Source: Anaeramoeba flamelloides (lineage: Eukaryota > Metamonada > Anaeramoebidae). Taken from it: a DNA stretch of 64,000 nt. Made by a program: the position numbers and the translations under genes. This document shows positions 22,114 through 33,808 of this stretch, piece by piece. The first letter of the stretch is position 1. Each line of letters opens with the position of its first letter. The stretch spans positions 11,623,001-11,687,000 of the forward strand of contig JANTQA010000015.1 in assembly GCA_027625915.1 (NCBI GenBank). Direction: 5' to 3'. The notes beneath the pieces are model-generated. The model searched no databases. It was given only the letters and a program-made list of their open reading frames with translations, and had not been told where the DNA came from.

Positions 22114-24103
22114 ATGTCAGTTATTTATTATAAATATGTTGGAGAAAAAAAATCTTCTCGTCTCATTTTTGAGCATGTTACAGATATTAGTGTTGATAAT
22201 TTAAAAAAACGACTTTTCCAAGAAGAGCCAATTGGATCTGTGATCAATTTTGATTTAAAAATTACTAATGCCATAACTAATGAAGGTAAGCATGAGTTTA
22301 ATAAATTAGTCTTCTAATTTTTTTTTTTTTTTTTATTATTTATTTTTTTTTTTTAGGGACAATACAAAATATAGGGAGGTAATTTCAAAAACATTCAGAT
22401 AACAAATTAAAAAAATACTATAATAAACAACACGATTTTTAATTTCAAATTATTCCTTTTGATGAATCTTTCCAAAATTTCTTTATTTTTTTTTTTGTTT
22501 TAAAATATTCAAAAATTGAAAATAAAAACAATTCATTGAAAAAAAAAATCAAATGAATGTAATCAAATAAATAATAAAATAAACGTATTTGAAAATATTT
22601 TTCCTTTTCTGTTTTTTGTTTTTGCAATTTACTGTTCAAATCAAATCAAAAAATTAACATTTTACCCAAAATATCCAAAATTCAATCTTGAATAATTTTC
22701 CTTTTTAATTAAGATCTTGGTGTTTTTCAACCAACTAAAGGATACAAATATTTGGAAATTGAAAACAAAATTTTCATTTTTAAATGCGGACTTGAAGTTA
22801 TATTTTTTAAAACCCTTTTCTATATTTAGTAAAATAATTTGATTCAAAGTGTGGAACATTTTAATTTGAAAAATAAATCAAAACAAACAGAAACAAATTT
22901 AATTTCCAGTTTATTATCTGATTTAGTACATAAGGAAAAAAAAAAACAAATAATCAAAATACCTGCACTTTTTTTTTCAAGAGCTCTAACATAATATTTT
23001 TTAACCAAATTTTTTATTTTCTGAAACAAAACATTTCTAAATTTTTAAATTTTCTTCGAATATTTTATTTGTATTTTTATTTATTACTCATTTTAGATTA
23101 TACTGATATGAATGAATACATTCCTAAAAACACATCGGTCATTATTCATATATTGCCACCAACACTCCCACGTCATATGTGGAAAGTTGTATCACCCGAA
23201 AGAAGGTTAGTATCAAAAAATAATCAAAATAATCCAATCAACACAAACACAAAGAGAGTTAACAATAATAATCAAGTCTTAGTCCGTAGTGATCCAAACT
23301 ATGATGAACAGCAACGAATCGGCCAAATGCTAAACCATGTCTCAAGACAAGGGAAAAGAGATCGCTACAGCATCCGCAGTGCCCTTAAAAAGAAAAGAAT
23401 GTATCCAAAATACAATTCTGAAATGGACAACACCACCTTTTTGCCTTCCCATAAGGGTATACCAAAAAGCATGTTGAACAAAATCGAAGTTAAAAACGAA
23501 AAAGGGGAAAAAACAGGCAAGTGCTATTACGAATTAAAACCAGACAACAAAACCTATTCAAACCAAATTCATTTCAAATCTGATCTCTTCCAAATCAATG
23601 GGAAGAATGTCCCAAATAAATATAAATGTAAGATCTGTAACAATCTAATGGAAAACGCACACACAACAAGTTGCTGCCATTCAAATATATGTGAAACTTG
23701 CTATAACAACAAAATTATTAATCAAACCTATGATTATTATTCCTTTTTAAAATGCCCAGTTTGTCATAAAAGTGTTTCCCTGAATTCCATAAAACCCTCG
23801 TTACAATTGAGATCCGAAATTGATAACTTTAAAATAAACTTACTTTTAGAATCAAAAAAACAACACGCCAAATATAATACAAAAAACGAAGAGAAAAAAA
23901 GCATCCTGAATCCAAAAGAAATTAACCACAATTTAATAGATCTAACCGAAACAATTGAAGTCAACAATTTTACCCATGTTAAAAGAAAGCGTACATTTTC
24001 AAACGATAGCAACAAGTCCAAAAATAAAGTATACCCAATGGAATTATATTCCTCAAGAAATTCCAATTCAAAACAAAACTCGCATCAAATTTTGAAACAT
24101 TGA
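22114..24103 (+). CDS. RBBP6: RBBP6/Mpe1-like protein: DWNN domain plus RING
   Basis: Exons 22114-22285 and 23097-24103 are joined across an 811-bp intron (GTAAGC...TTTTAG), giving 392 residues. Residues 1-80 are a DWNN (ubiquitin-like) domain: MSVIYYKYVGEKK at the start, DNLKKRLFQEE, ITNA, and after the junction YTDMNEYIPKNTSVIIHILPP. Residues ~235-283 form the C4C4 RING of this family (CKICNNLM...CCHSNICETC...CPVC), followed by RSEIDNF as in RBBP6 (RQAVNNF). The family joins the pre-mRNA cleavage and polyadenylation factor and acts as a ubiquitin ligase. The CCHC zinc knuckle normally found between these domains is not visible, although the GIPKSML segment that usually follows it is there. 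The C-terminus is short, basic and Ser/Asn-rich, closer in size to yeast Mpe1 than to the long animal protein. The stop is TGA. Confidence 0.9.
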
Positions 24104-27100
24104 ATTAACATTTAATTTACATTATATGTACACGATTAATTCAATTGTTAAAACAATTTTTTTTTTAATTTTAAATAAAATTTCTTTAAATTGTTTTTTA
24201 ATAATGTATATTTATTTAAATATTAAAATATTTATATATAAATATCCATCAATGAAAATAAGAATTTGAATATAAAAAAAATAAAATAACCCTTCATACT
24301 ATTTTTTTCCACATTTTATCTTTATTTGTTTTTTAAAATTTTTTTTTTCAATAAATTGTTTAATAAAAAAAAAAAAAAAAATACAACATACAAAAATAAA
24401 TAAAAAATAACGCCTCTTGTTTTTTTTTATTTTTATTTTTATTTTATTAGGTTTTTTGACCCCATTTTCAGATATATTTTATTTCTTAAAAATTAATACA
24501 AAGAAGATAATTTCAAGTAAAAAATCTATTTTGAAAATAATACGAAACCTTTTATTTTTTCACAAGAGAAAAAAGATAATCCCTGACCACTTTCGATTCG
24601 AAACTCTTTTTTCAAATAAAAGGGTTCATAAAATTTCAAGAATTATTCATAATTGAATCAAATTAATTGTAGTATCATTCTAAAATATAAAAAAACTCTT
24701 TAAAACATAAAAAAAAAAAAAAAAATATTTAAAACTCATTAAAACGTAACAATAAAAATTAAAAATTAAAGATTTTGAAAATTGATATTCCCTTTTATTT
24801 GAAATGAGAAATCTCTTTTTTGTAAATTGCAGGGGAAAATTTTTTATAAAATCAATAAAAACCATTGGATAAGTTGAACTGTGAAATAATTCTTTCCATT
24901 TTATTGATAACTCTTTTACAATTCAAACTTTTGTTCTTGAAAGTCTCATATTTAATATAAAACTTTAATTCATCTGGGTATTTTTTTGAAATTGGTTTTT
25001 TCTTTAAATTCTTTTTTCTTTATTCTATACATCAACCCGGTAATGATCTTTCTAAATTACTATCTCTAATTCATTGTAAATCAAACTTAAACCGTTTCTA
25101 TATTTATGCAGACAGATTCTTTCAAAATTGTTTTCTTCTTATTTGTATTTTTTATTTTCCAGCTGTTCAATATCCATAAATAAAAAAAAAAAAAAATGAA
25201 AAAACGAACAATTAAAATGAAAATCACCAATAAGTAACTATCTTATTAAAAATTAAATTAAAGAGTATTGATGATTTGGGAGATATAGCATTTTGTTTGA
25301 AAAATAGTTTATTTACGCTTAGATATGGGACAAATATCCTAATTAGAAAAAAAAAAAAAAAAAACCATTTAATTGTTGTTTTTATTATATTATTTACGAA
25401 ATTGAACAAAAAAAAAGTTAGGTTCGTCACACCATTCAGTAGACCTGTCCCACACACATTTTAAAATAATTATTATTTTTGTTAAAATAAATTTTCGTTG
25501 ATTCTATGAGGTACCATATCCATATTGTAATTTGGGGGGAGATTTTAGAAAAACCTTTTTTCTGCATTAGTACCTATATTCAACATTTTAAAAACACTTC
25601 ATGATGTAATTGATTTCCATAGTTTGGTTTTTAGAAAATTGCAAAATAAAAAAATCTTACCACTTTAAAAAAGACTTTATAATTGGATGATTTATTGTAC
25701 TAAAAAAGTTAAAATTTTTGAAGATCAAATTAATAAAAAGTTTTACAATTTATGAAAAAAAACATTTTCTTTTGTCTCCTAAAATTCTTTCTCCAAAAAT
25801 ATTACTAAAAATTAAATTATGGAATCTGGTGATTGTGTTTATTTATTTTTTGCACCCCTTACCATTTTTATTGTAATAGATAATGTTTCTCATTTTTCTT
25901 AATACAAATTGATTTTTTTATGCAATATAAAGTATATTTTAATTTTTTTATAATAAAACATATTTGGTAAACACTTAAATGATTTAAACTGTCATTTTCC
26001 AATTAAGAAAGAAAAATTTTTTCTATCAAGTTCTAGAAACTATTTATACATTCACTCCCAGTCGATACAAAACAGTACTTTCATTGATCTTGATAATCTT
26101 GAGTTTTTTTAAACTATATATATATATATTTTTATTTTGAGACTTTGTGATAAAATTTATTGTTTAGAAGATAGAAAATAACAGAAAAAAAAGATATTAG
26201 TTGTGGTTGTAAACTCTAATTAATTTTTGTACAAGATCTTGGGATTTTTTCAACTTATAATGAGAGTATAAATATTTTTTGGGGACTTTTAAGAAATTTT
26301 GTCATTTATTAAAGGGGAAATAACAGTATTTATTTTCAAGTTTATTTGTTTTCCTTTTAAAAGGATACAGTGTATTTGGAATATGTTCAAGTTGGTACTT
26401 TAGAAAATTATAAAAAAATTATTTTTAGAAAACCGCATAATATTCTTTTCCAAATTAGATCACATTTTAAGTCAGAAGTTAGAATTGAATTGGACAAATT
26501 GAACAAATTTAATCTTTTTTTATAATCTTTGTCCTGTTTAAACATTATAAAATAAATAAAAAAATCAAGTATATTTGGACACTTTATTCATTTCGATACC
26601 TGATATCATTTTTCATTACACATTATATACAACAATTAAACCAAAAAAAAAAAAAAAAAAAAAGTAAATAAAAAGAATTCTCAAAAATGTGTTAGGGGTT
26701 GCAGAATTGGCATAATTGGAAAGTATCACCAAACGTTATCATTATCAATATTTTTTTTTATAATATTATACATGGGAATTGAAAATTATTAAACAAAAAT
26801 AATAATTTTTCCTTTTTTAATCAAAAATTTTTAAATTTTGTGAGGTTTATCATATCATAAACCCTTCTAAAGTGGATTATAAACACAGGGACTCAAATAA
26901 AAATTAAATTAAAATACCGATAAAAAAAAAAAATACAAGTGTTCAACTTACACATATCCGATAAAAGGAGTATTGTATTTTCAATTATAATTAACCAATT
27001 ACTCCCTTTGTTTGAAAGTAAAATATCCATAAAATCATTTTTTTTTTACAAATTTTTTGCAGAGAAAGGAATTAGGTTTACCAAAAACGGTTATTTAATT

Positions 27101-27423
27101 TAATGTAGTAGTTTCCCAATCATTTTTTGATTTTTTTCAAATAAAAATCTAAATCTTTAAAAATATTCAACATATCTTTGGCATAAGGAATAGTGATTTT
27201 GAAAACTCAAAAAAAAAAAAAAAATGCCAATTGAAAATTGAGGCTATTAATTAAATACTTATTTGCGTTTTAGGCCCGTGTTTATATTATACTCTTTTAA
27301 AAGTTAAATTTCTTTGGAAACTTGAAGAAATCTTGTAAAAAAGATCGATTAAATGGACATTTATTCAATTTTGTGAATAATTAGTTATTTTTTGATGTAA
27401 AGTAATGAAAAAAATACTGGACT

Positions 27424-27864
27424 TACAAAAATCCCTAACAAAATTTTTAATTGTGATATTAGTAAAATTGTTGTTTAATTTCTTTGATTTAGAATCAAAT
27501 CCTTTTTTTAAGAATCAAATTTTTTATAAATTATAACTCACCCACTTATTAGAATGGTGATTAATGAAATTACACTTGTTCAAAGCCTCATCCAATAAAT
27601 CAAAAAAACAAGAATAAAAAATCATCAATTTCCAAACTCTAGTAAACCTCTATAAAAGACGATTGTTTTTCAAAAAAAGTTGATCAACTTTAGGCTATCA
27701 AACAATTACTCTAGTATTCGAGAGAAACACTACTTTAATGAACTTTAAGTAGGTTTATTACTTGTTTCATAAAAAAATTGGTTATTTATAAAAAGGATTT
27801 GATTAAAAATATTTCGAAATTATACTAATATTTACAATTAAAAATCTTGTAGGGTATTTTTTAA
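27424..27864 (+). repeat. MITE-like element G1
   Basis: The left end (TTACAAAAATCCCTAACAAA...) and the complement of the right end (...TTGTAGGGTATTTTTTAA) are inverted repeats of about 60 bp. The interior matches G2 (56329-56781, opposite orientation), including CTCACCCACTTATTAGA / CTAACCCACTTATTAGA and CTTTAATGAACTTTAAGTAG / ACTTTAATGAACTTTGGGTA. It is non-coding. Confidence 0.75.
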
Positions 27865-27970
27865 TTTCCGGTATTTTTTCCCTACTATCTTACTTAACAC
27901 AAAGAAACAAGGAAAATTTGAAAATACTGATTATTCTTGTGGAGTATCTGAATTAGATCCACTTTTTTTA

Positions 27971-28294
27971 ATTTTTCAGACCAGATAAGTGATTTTGATG
28001 ATGTTTTGAGAATAAGATCAAGTAGAAGTCGAAAAATTTGAATGTTGAGTTATTTTAAAAGATTTTGCCTTATCGGATTCTTCTCCTAATACATATAAGA
28101 TTCAGTTTTCAATAAAAAACTTTTGAACAAAAAAGATTTTAACAAGAAAAGAAAGGTATTTAAAAACTATCAACTTGCAATTTAGAATCTGATAAGGCAA
28201 AATCTACTAAAATAACTCAACATTCAAATTTTTCGACTTCTACTTGATCTTATTCTCAAAACATCATCAAAATAACTTGGCTTGTCTGAAAAAT
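27971..28294. repeat. Long near-perfect hairpin element J
   Basis: Two arms of about 105-110 bp (27971-28085 and 28187-28294) are almost exact reverse complements, separated by about 100 bp. Both ends read ATTTTTCAGAC when oriented inward. Arm landmarks are GATGATGTTTTGAGAATAAG and AATTTGAATGTTGAGTTATT. The high arm identity suggests a recent insertion. No other copy was seen in the window. Confidence 0.85.
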
Positions 28295-28574
28295 CATCCT
28301 AAGAAGATCTACTTTTTGATATCCCTTAAACTTTTGGATCTTTTTTTTTGGAAAACTTTTTTCAATGATTTATTCTCCTTTTGGAAAAGGAAATCCAAAT
28401 TCTTTAACTGTAATTCAGTTCCTTTCAAAGAGACTCCAAAAAAATCTTTAAAATACCGAAAAGGACAATTCTCGATTTAACATTTTTTGTAATTTTTTAA
28501 AAATTTTTGATTTTCTTTTTACCTCAAAAAAAGAATATTTTTGTAACTTTATTTTCTTGTTTTAGATTTAAATT

Positions 28575-29489
28575 ATGGAAGAAACCAAAATTGTTGTAAT
28601 TGGAGGAGGCGGTGTTGGAAAATCTGCAATGACAATTCGTTTTTTACAAAATTATTTTGTTACTGACTATGGTAGAATTTCTTTTCTTTTATTTTTTTTT
28701 TTGAAACTTTTTCAAAATAAAACAATCGAAAAATTTTTTAATAATTTTTTTTCTTTTTTTCTTCCTTTTAACCAATCTAATCAGATCCCACAATTGAAGA
28801 ATCATATCGTAAACAAATCCTTGTTGACAATAAGCCCGTACTTCTTGACGTGTTAGATACTGCAGGACAAGAGGAATATTCAGCAATGAGAGAACAGGTA
28901 TAAAATTTTAATCATTAAAAACTAATTTATTTTTTTTTTTTTTATTAATTTTTGGTTTTCCAAGCCTTCCCAAAAGAAAACCAATCTTTTCAATTTTGGA
29001 AAACTTTAGTTTTGTTCTCTTGTTTAAAAAAAAAACAAAAATAATCCCATTAAAAAATTTTAATTTCGATCTTTCGAATTTCGATCTTTTTTTTTTTTTT
29101 TTTTTTTTTTTTTCTTCTTCTTCTCTTTAAAAAATATTTTTTTTCAAATTATCAAGTATATGGAGTCTGGCGAAGGATTTTTAATTGTTTATTCAATTGC
29201 TGACAATGGAAGCTTTGAAGAAGTTCCAGAATTGTACCAAACTGTCTTAAGAGTGAAAGATGCAGACAAATTTCCAGTTGTAATTTGTGGAAACAAATGC
29301 GATCTTGAAAACGCAAGAGAGGTTACTTTAAACGAAGGCAAAAGTGTTGCCAAAAGTTATTCTGTACCATTTTTCGAAACCTCAGCAAAAACAATGAAAA
29401 ATTTGGAATCAGCCTTTCATGAAATCGTCAGAGAAATAAGAAAAACACAAGCACCAAAACAAAAGAAATCTAAATGTTCCATACTCTAA
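28575..29489 (+). CDS. Ras-family small GTPase
   Basis: Three exons, 28575-28671, 28785-28897 and 29157-29489, encode 180 residues. The introns are GTAGAA...CAG and GTATAA...AAG, and both joins restore canonical sequence ([11 protein letters not shown] and [11 protein letters not shown]). P-loop GGGGVGKSA at 10-18, switch [13 protein letters not shown], switch [22 protein letters not shown], and a C-terminal CAAX box CSIL after a Lys-rich tail. The effector loop is that of Ras proper rather than Rho, Rab or Ral. The final Leu predicts geranylgeranylation rather than farnesylation, so it should sit on a membrane and switch growth or motility pathways. Residues equivalent to 12, 13 and 61 are the wild-type G, G and Q. 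The first intron splits the codon of the switch I aspartate. Rap is the nearest alternative, but Rap's threonine at position 61 is Gln here. Confidence 0.95.
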
Positions 29490-29555
29490 TCCCTTCAAAT
29501 TAATTGTGAACCACAAAAAACATTAATTTGAAATGGCAATTTTTAAAAACTTTAA

Positions 29556-29611
29556 CCCTTTCACCTTTCACCTTTCACCTTTAACCTTTCATATTTCACC
29601 TTTAACCTTTA
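29556..29611. repeat. CACCTTT heptamer repeat in the Ras 3' region
   Basis: About seven to eight units of CACCTTT or AACCTTT lie in a row, starting about 65 bp past the Ras stop codon, one of them disrupted (CATATTT). Confidence 0.85.
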
Positions 29612-30239
29612 TGAATACAACAAGATCAATTTATTTTTTCGAACAAATTCAATAATTGAAATTTTTTAAAAGATTTTTCTTTTTGTTTTCATTTCAGATA
29701 AAATAAAAAAAAATCCTTGTTTTCAAAAAGAATGTTTTTTAACTTTTTCAATTTACTAAAACATTAAAATAAAACGGTAACAAATTAAAAAACCTTCTGA
29801 AAAAAAAGGAAGAAAGGAAAAAAAAAAAAAAAAAGAAAGAAACCAAACCAATAATAAATTTCTATTTCGTTATTCCATTTTTTTTTTTTTTTCATTTATA
29901 TCATTTTATTTTGAATTTTTTTATTTCTATTTTAAACTAAAACTGAGAGGAAAAAAGATTTTTTTAACCAGAATTTAAAGGGTTAAATTTTGTGAAAAAA
30001 AAATGAGACATAAAAAAAATGCTATATTTTTCACGACTTTGAATTTGTTTTTTTTTCATCTTTTGATTGAATATTCTGTTCTTTGATTTTTCAAAAAATA
30101 TTGGAGAATTTTATTATTAATTCCAAATTTCCTCAATTTTATTATTAAAATTTTCAAACGAATTAAAGAAATAATTTCGGTTTGCAGACAAAAATGTAAA
30201 TTATAATATAAACAAATTGGTTTTTTAATGGTATCTATC

Positions 30240-31510
30240 CTTAAGTTAGGTTAAAGTTACAAAAATCACGTTTATCTTGAAAAAACCGCAATTATTTAGA
30301 AATTTACAATATTCAATATTATTTCGATATTATGACAATTTGCGACCTTTTATAAAAAGCGCGATATTCTCTAAAATCAAGATAATTATTTGAAAATCGT
30401 GATAAATGGCAAAATATCACCATTAAAAAGTAATCGCGATATAATAGTTGATGGGTTTTTGATTTAATTCAGCAATATTTTTACAATGACTTTTTAACAA
30501 TTTGATCAAAAAACATATCCTTGAAGAAACAGAGTTCTTCTTTTAAATAAAAACAACAAACAAGATACTTGATTCAATCAAGGATCAGATCAAAGAATTT
30601 TATTTTATTTTCGTTTGGTTTGGTTGACATACTTAAAGATCGATAATATAGATCAACAACAATAAGAACTAAAGATAAAGAAATATTTTCTCAGTAAATG
30701 GCAGTGTTGTAAAATGTGTTGAATAAAAAAGGCTCTAAAACAACCAACCTTTCATATGTTCTTTAAATCATGTGTTCTTAGGTGAAAACATTTTCATTTT
30801 TAATATGATGCCGAAAGTAAAAGGAGTTGGATAACTTTTCAAAAGCTTCCACAGCAACCAAACCAAATCATCACCAATTATTAAGATTTTTTGGACAAAT
30901 GTTTTCTTTTTCTTATTCTTCTTTGAGTATCTTTATATTGGACAGATAACACAACTAGAGCTTTGAGATTTTTGTTTGATCGATCATCAATAAAAAATAA
31001 AAGAGCCCTTTCTTCTGAATGGTTATTTAAGTTGTGGGGGTAATAAGTCGATCCATTAAAAATAACATCTATCTTATATTTAGATATACTGTTGAAATGG
31101 ATTATTATTTTTATGAGTATAAAACTCTTTTAAGATTCTATCTTTTATAAAAAAAAAAATATTTTTTTTTAAACTACTTTCAGTGTCCTTCTGTTGATAA
31201 AAGTTTTCTTTCTTTCAGAATGTTCAAACACTTGTCAACAATTTATGACTCGTTCAAACACTTTCTAATTCTTTTTAAAGGTGAAAAGGTGTTGTAAAAG
31301 CCACTATGTTTGTAAAAGTCAAGAGATTTTTTTAAAGTAATTTCAAAAATATAATTTTTTTTATTTTTTCGTGATAATTCTGTCATCACGAAAATAAGGA
31401 ATATAGGGATTTTATAATTGTTCATGATAAAGTAAGATTAATGCCAATTATTTTAATATTTTCTTCAAGTAATTGTTAATATTATGATAATATTTTTTTA
31501 TCTTCAAAAG
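30240..31510 (+). repeat. Dispersed repeat D, copy 2 (longest)
   Basis: Matches D1 (16480-17350) in the same orientation and D3 (61130-62330) in the opposite one. Landmarks: GTAAAAGGAGTTGGATAACT, AACACAACTAGAGCTTTGAG, ATCATCACCAATTATTAAGA and AAGTCAAGAGATTTTTTTAA. Both ends are rich in short palindromic motifs of the TTATCACGATAT/GTGATAA type. There is no long open frame, so it is a non-autonomous element or the remains of one. Confidence 0.75.
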
Positions 31511-33808
31511 CTCTACTATAATATTTTGTGGAGTTTAAATTTTGACTAGATCTTGTAATCCTTCTATTTAAAGCCGAATGAAAAATCCATTCACTTCATG
31601 TTCAAATAAATAGTGTTTTTTCAAGTTAATTAGAATGTTAATCAATATTTTGGAGTTTTATGTAACTATTTTCTTTAAATAAAATTCCCACATTTTCAAT
31701 TTCATAAAGATCCTTCTTATCTATTTTTCGAAAAAAAATATTTTATAATTAATCACTAATTATGGTAAAAATGAGATGAAATTAATTCTATTTTGGGGAA
31801 TTTATAAAGTGTGTTATTACGTCTTTCAGAAATACTGCTCAAGATTTAATCAAAATTATTTTGTGAGTGGTTATGAAAAAACTCAATTCTTATTGAGATA
31901 AACAAAATGTGGAAAAGATCAATTTTGGACTTTACGTTTTTTAATTGTAAATCTTACTTAAAACTTTATTGTTTCAAAAATAATATTAGATATTATATTA
32001 AGGATTCAATTGACAAATTTAATTGTATAAAATTGAAATTGTTTTGACTATTAATTACTTATTTTTTACTATAATATTTCAAATGTTAAATATAAAAAAA
32101 ACGGTGATAATGGTTTGTTTTCTGTTATGTTTGGTTTTAAAATTATATATTGGTTTTTTCAAACATTTTAATTGGTGGTTTTTGTTGAATTAGAAATTCG
32201 AAATAACTAAATTTGGTTGCATATGTATTAAAATTTTCTTGTGGCTTTTTGAATTTTTACTAATAACTAAAATATTGGTTAATTTGATCATTTTTACCAC
32301 AATGAAAATAAAAAATAAAATATTAGAAAAAAAAAAAAAAAAAAATTCCCTGCTTTTTTTGGTCTCGCTGTTTATTCATAATGTATATACTTTTAATTTC
32401 TTTTAAATTAGTTCATTTTTACATCTTAGATTCACTTCAAAAAAAGAAATTATAATTTTAATTATTTTTAAATATATTCAGATAACCATTTTTAATAATA
32501 ATATATTTGATAAAGTGTTTCAAAAAGTTTCCCATTTGCTGTAACTGGTGGTATAATTTCATTAATTGTGTATTTTAAAGATAAATAATGGCATTTTTTA
32601 TATCACTTTTTACATGGTTTCTAAATTTTTGTTCTTTTCTAAACTTACACATTTTGTGGTGGGTAAGGAATTAGAAAATATTTAATTAAAAAAAAAGACA
32701 ACCATTAACCACCTTAATTTGAACTGGTTTGAAAAAAAGTCAAAATGAATTTTTTTTTTTTGTGTTTAGTAGTTTCAAAAAAAAATATTTTTAATCAAAT
32801 TTTTTTGATTTTTTAATTATTAAATATAATCTTTTTATCGGGTTTATTTCTTCTTTGCGAATGGGGGGTAGTAAAAATATTATGATCTTTTTTCCATGAT
32901 TTAAAAATCGATTTTAATAGGTTAGATTTGCTAAAGATGCCTAAAAGATTTATAAATTTCATAATTATTGGTGTAAGCATTATAGAGATGCATTTTTTTT
33001 TTGTTTATGTTTTTAATTGTTTTTATTTTTTATTGTTTTAATTGTAAATGTTTTGATAGATACATCATAGCATTCATATGGTAAAAATCCGTTTAAGTTG
33101 TAATCAAAATATAAAAGCCTTAAAGTTTCAAAATAAAAAAAAAATAAAATCTATACCTAAAAAATAATAAAACATAATTCTTCAAATATACATTACAGCT
33201 TTTTTATTACTGAACTTGGACTGAAAAAAGAGTTATCAAGAAATTTTTTTGGAAATATTGAAAAAATTGTATTTGAAAATACATTACATTTTCTAAATAT
33301 TTTTAATGTTTATTAGTATTTTTGAAGAACTGTTGTTTTTCTACTAAATCTTCTTTTTCAAAAAAAAAAAAAAAACCAAAAACAAAGAAAAATAAAAAAA
33401 AAAAAGCAAAACAAAACAAAAATTCGACTAAATAAAAAACATAAATTAAAAAAAACTAAAATTTGTAAAATTAGAAAAAATAATTCTGATCAAAAATTTG
33501 AAATATTTTTTTTGATTGAATATTGAATAAAACTACAAAACGACTTTCATAAACATTATAAAGTAAGTCAAAATTTTTGAAAAATAGTTTGGTACACTTT
33601 TTAAGTAAGAGTTGATAATATTCATTAAAAACAATCAAAAAAATAAAAATAAAAAAATGGGTCAAAATAAATTTTATTAATATTTTTAAAAAAAATAAAT
33701 AATCATACTAGAAAATGAAAAGAAAAAAAAAAAGAGAATTGGTATTGGAAACAAAAAAAAAAAGTAAAATATAAATAATTAAATAGAGTAATTATTTTTG
33801 AAACTAAA

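Larger units (their letters stand above)
24104..28574. other. Intergenic, non-coding, with elements G1 and J
   Basis: 4.5 kb with no recognisable gene. The right half holds element G1 (27424-27864) and the hairpin element J (27971-28294). Open frames at 24417-24656, 25224-25464 and 28244-28480 are low-complexity, or overlap J, and are not protein-like. Many A and T runs; no tRNA seen. Confidence 0.55.
29490..33808. other. Intergenic, non-coding, with repeat D2
   Basis: The Ras 3' region carries a CACCTTT-type heptamer repeat (29556-29611). Repeat D2 fills about 30240-31510. The rest (31511-33808) is AT-rich with no gene, tRNA or clear repeat that I could identify; open frames at 31243-31425 and 33471-33665 look random. 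Confidence 0.55.

Noticed and set aside
28672-28856. Read-through extension of the first Ras exon
   Set aside because: The sequence after TDYG is Phe/Leu-rich intron; splicing at GTAGAA restores the invariant DPTIEESY.
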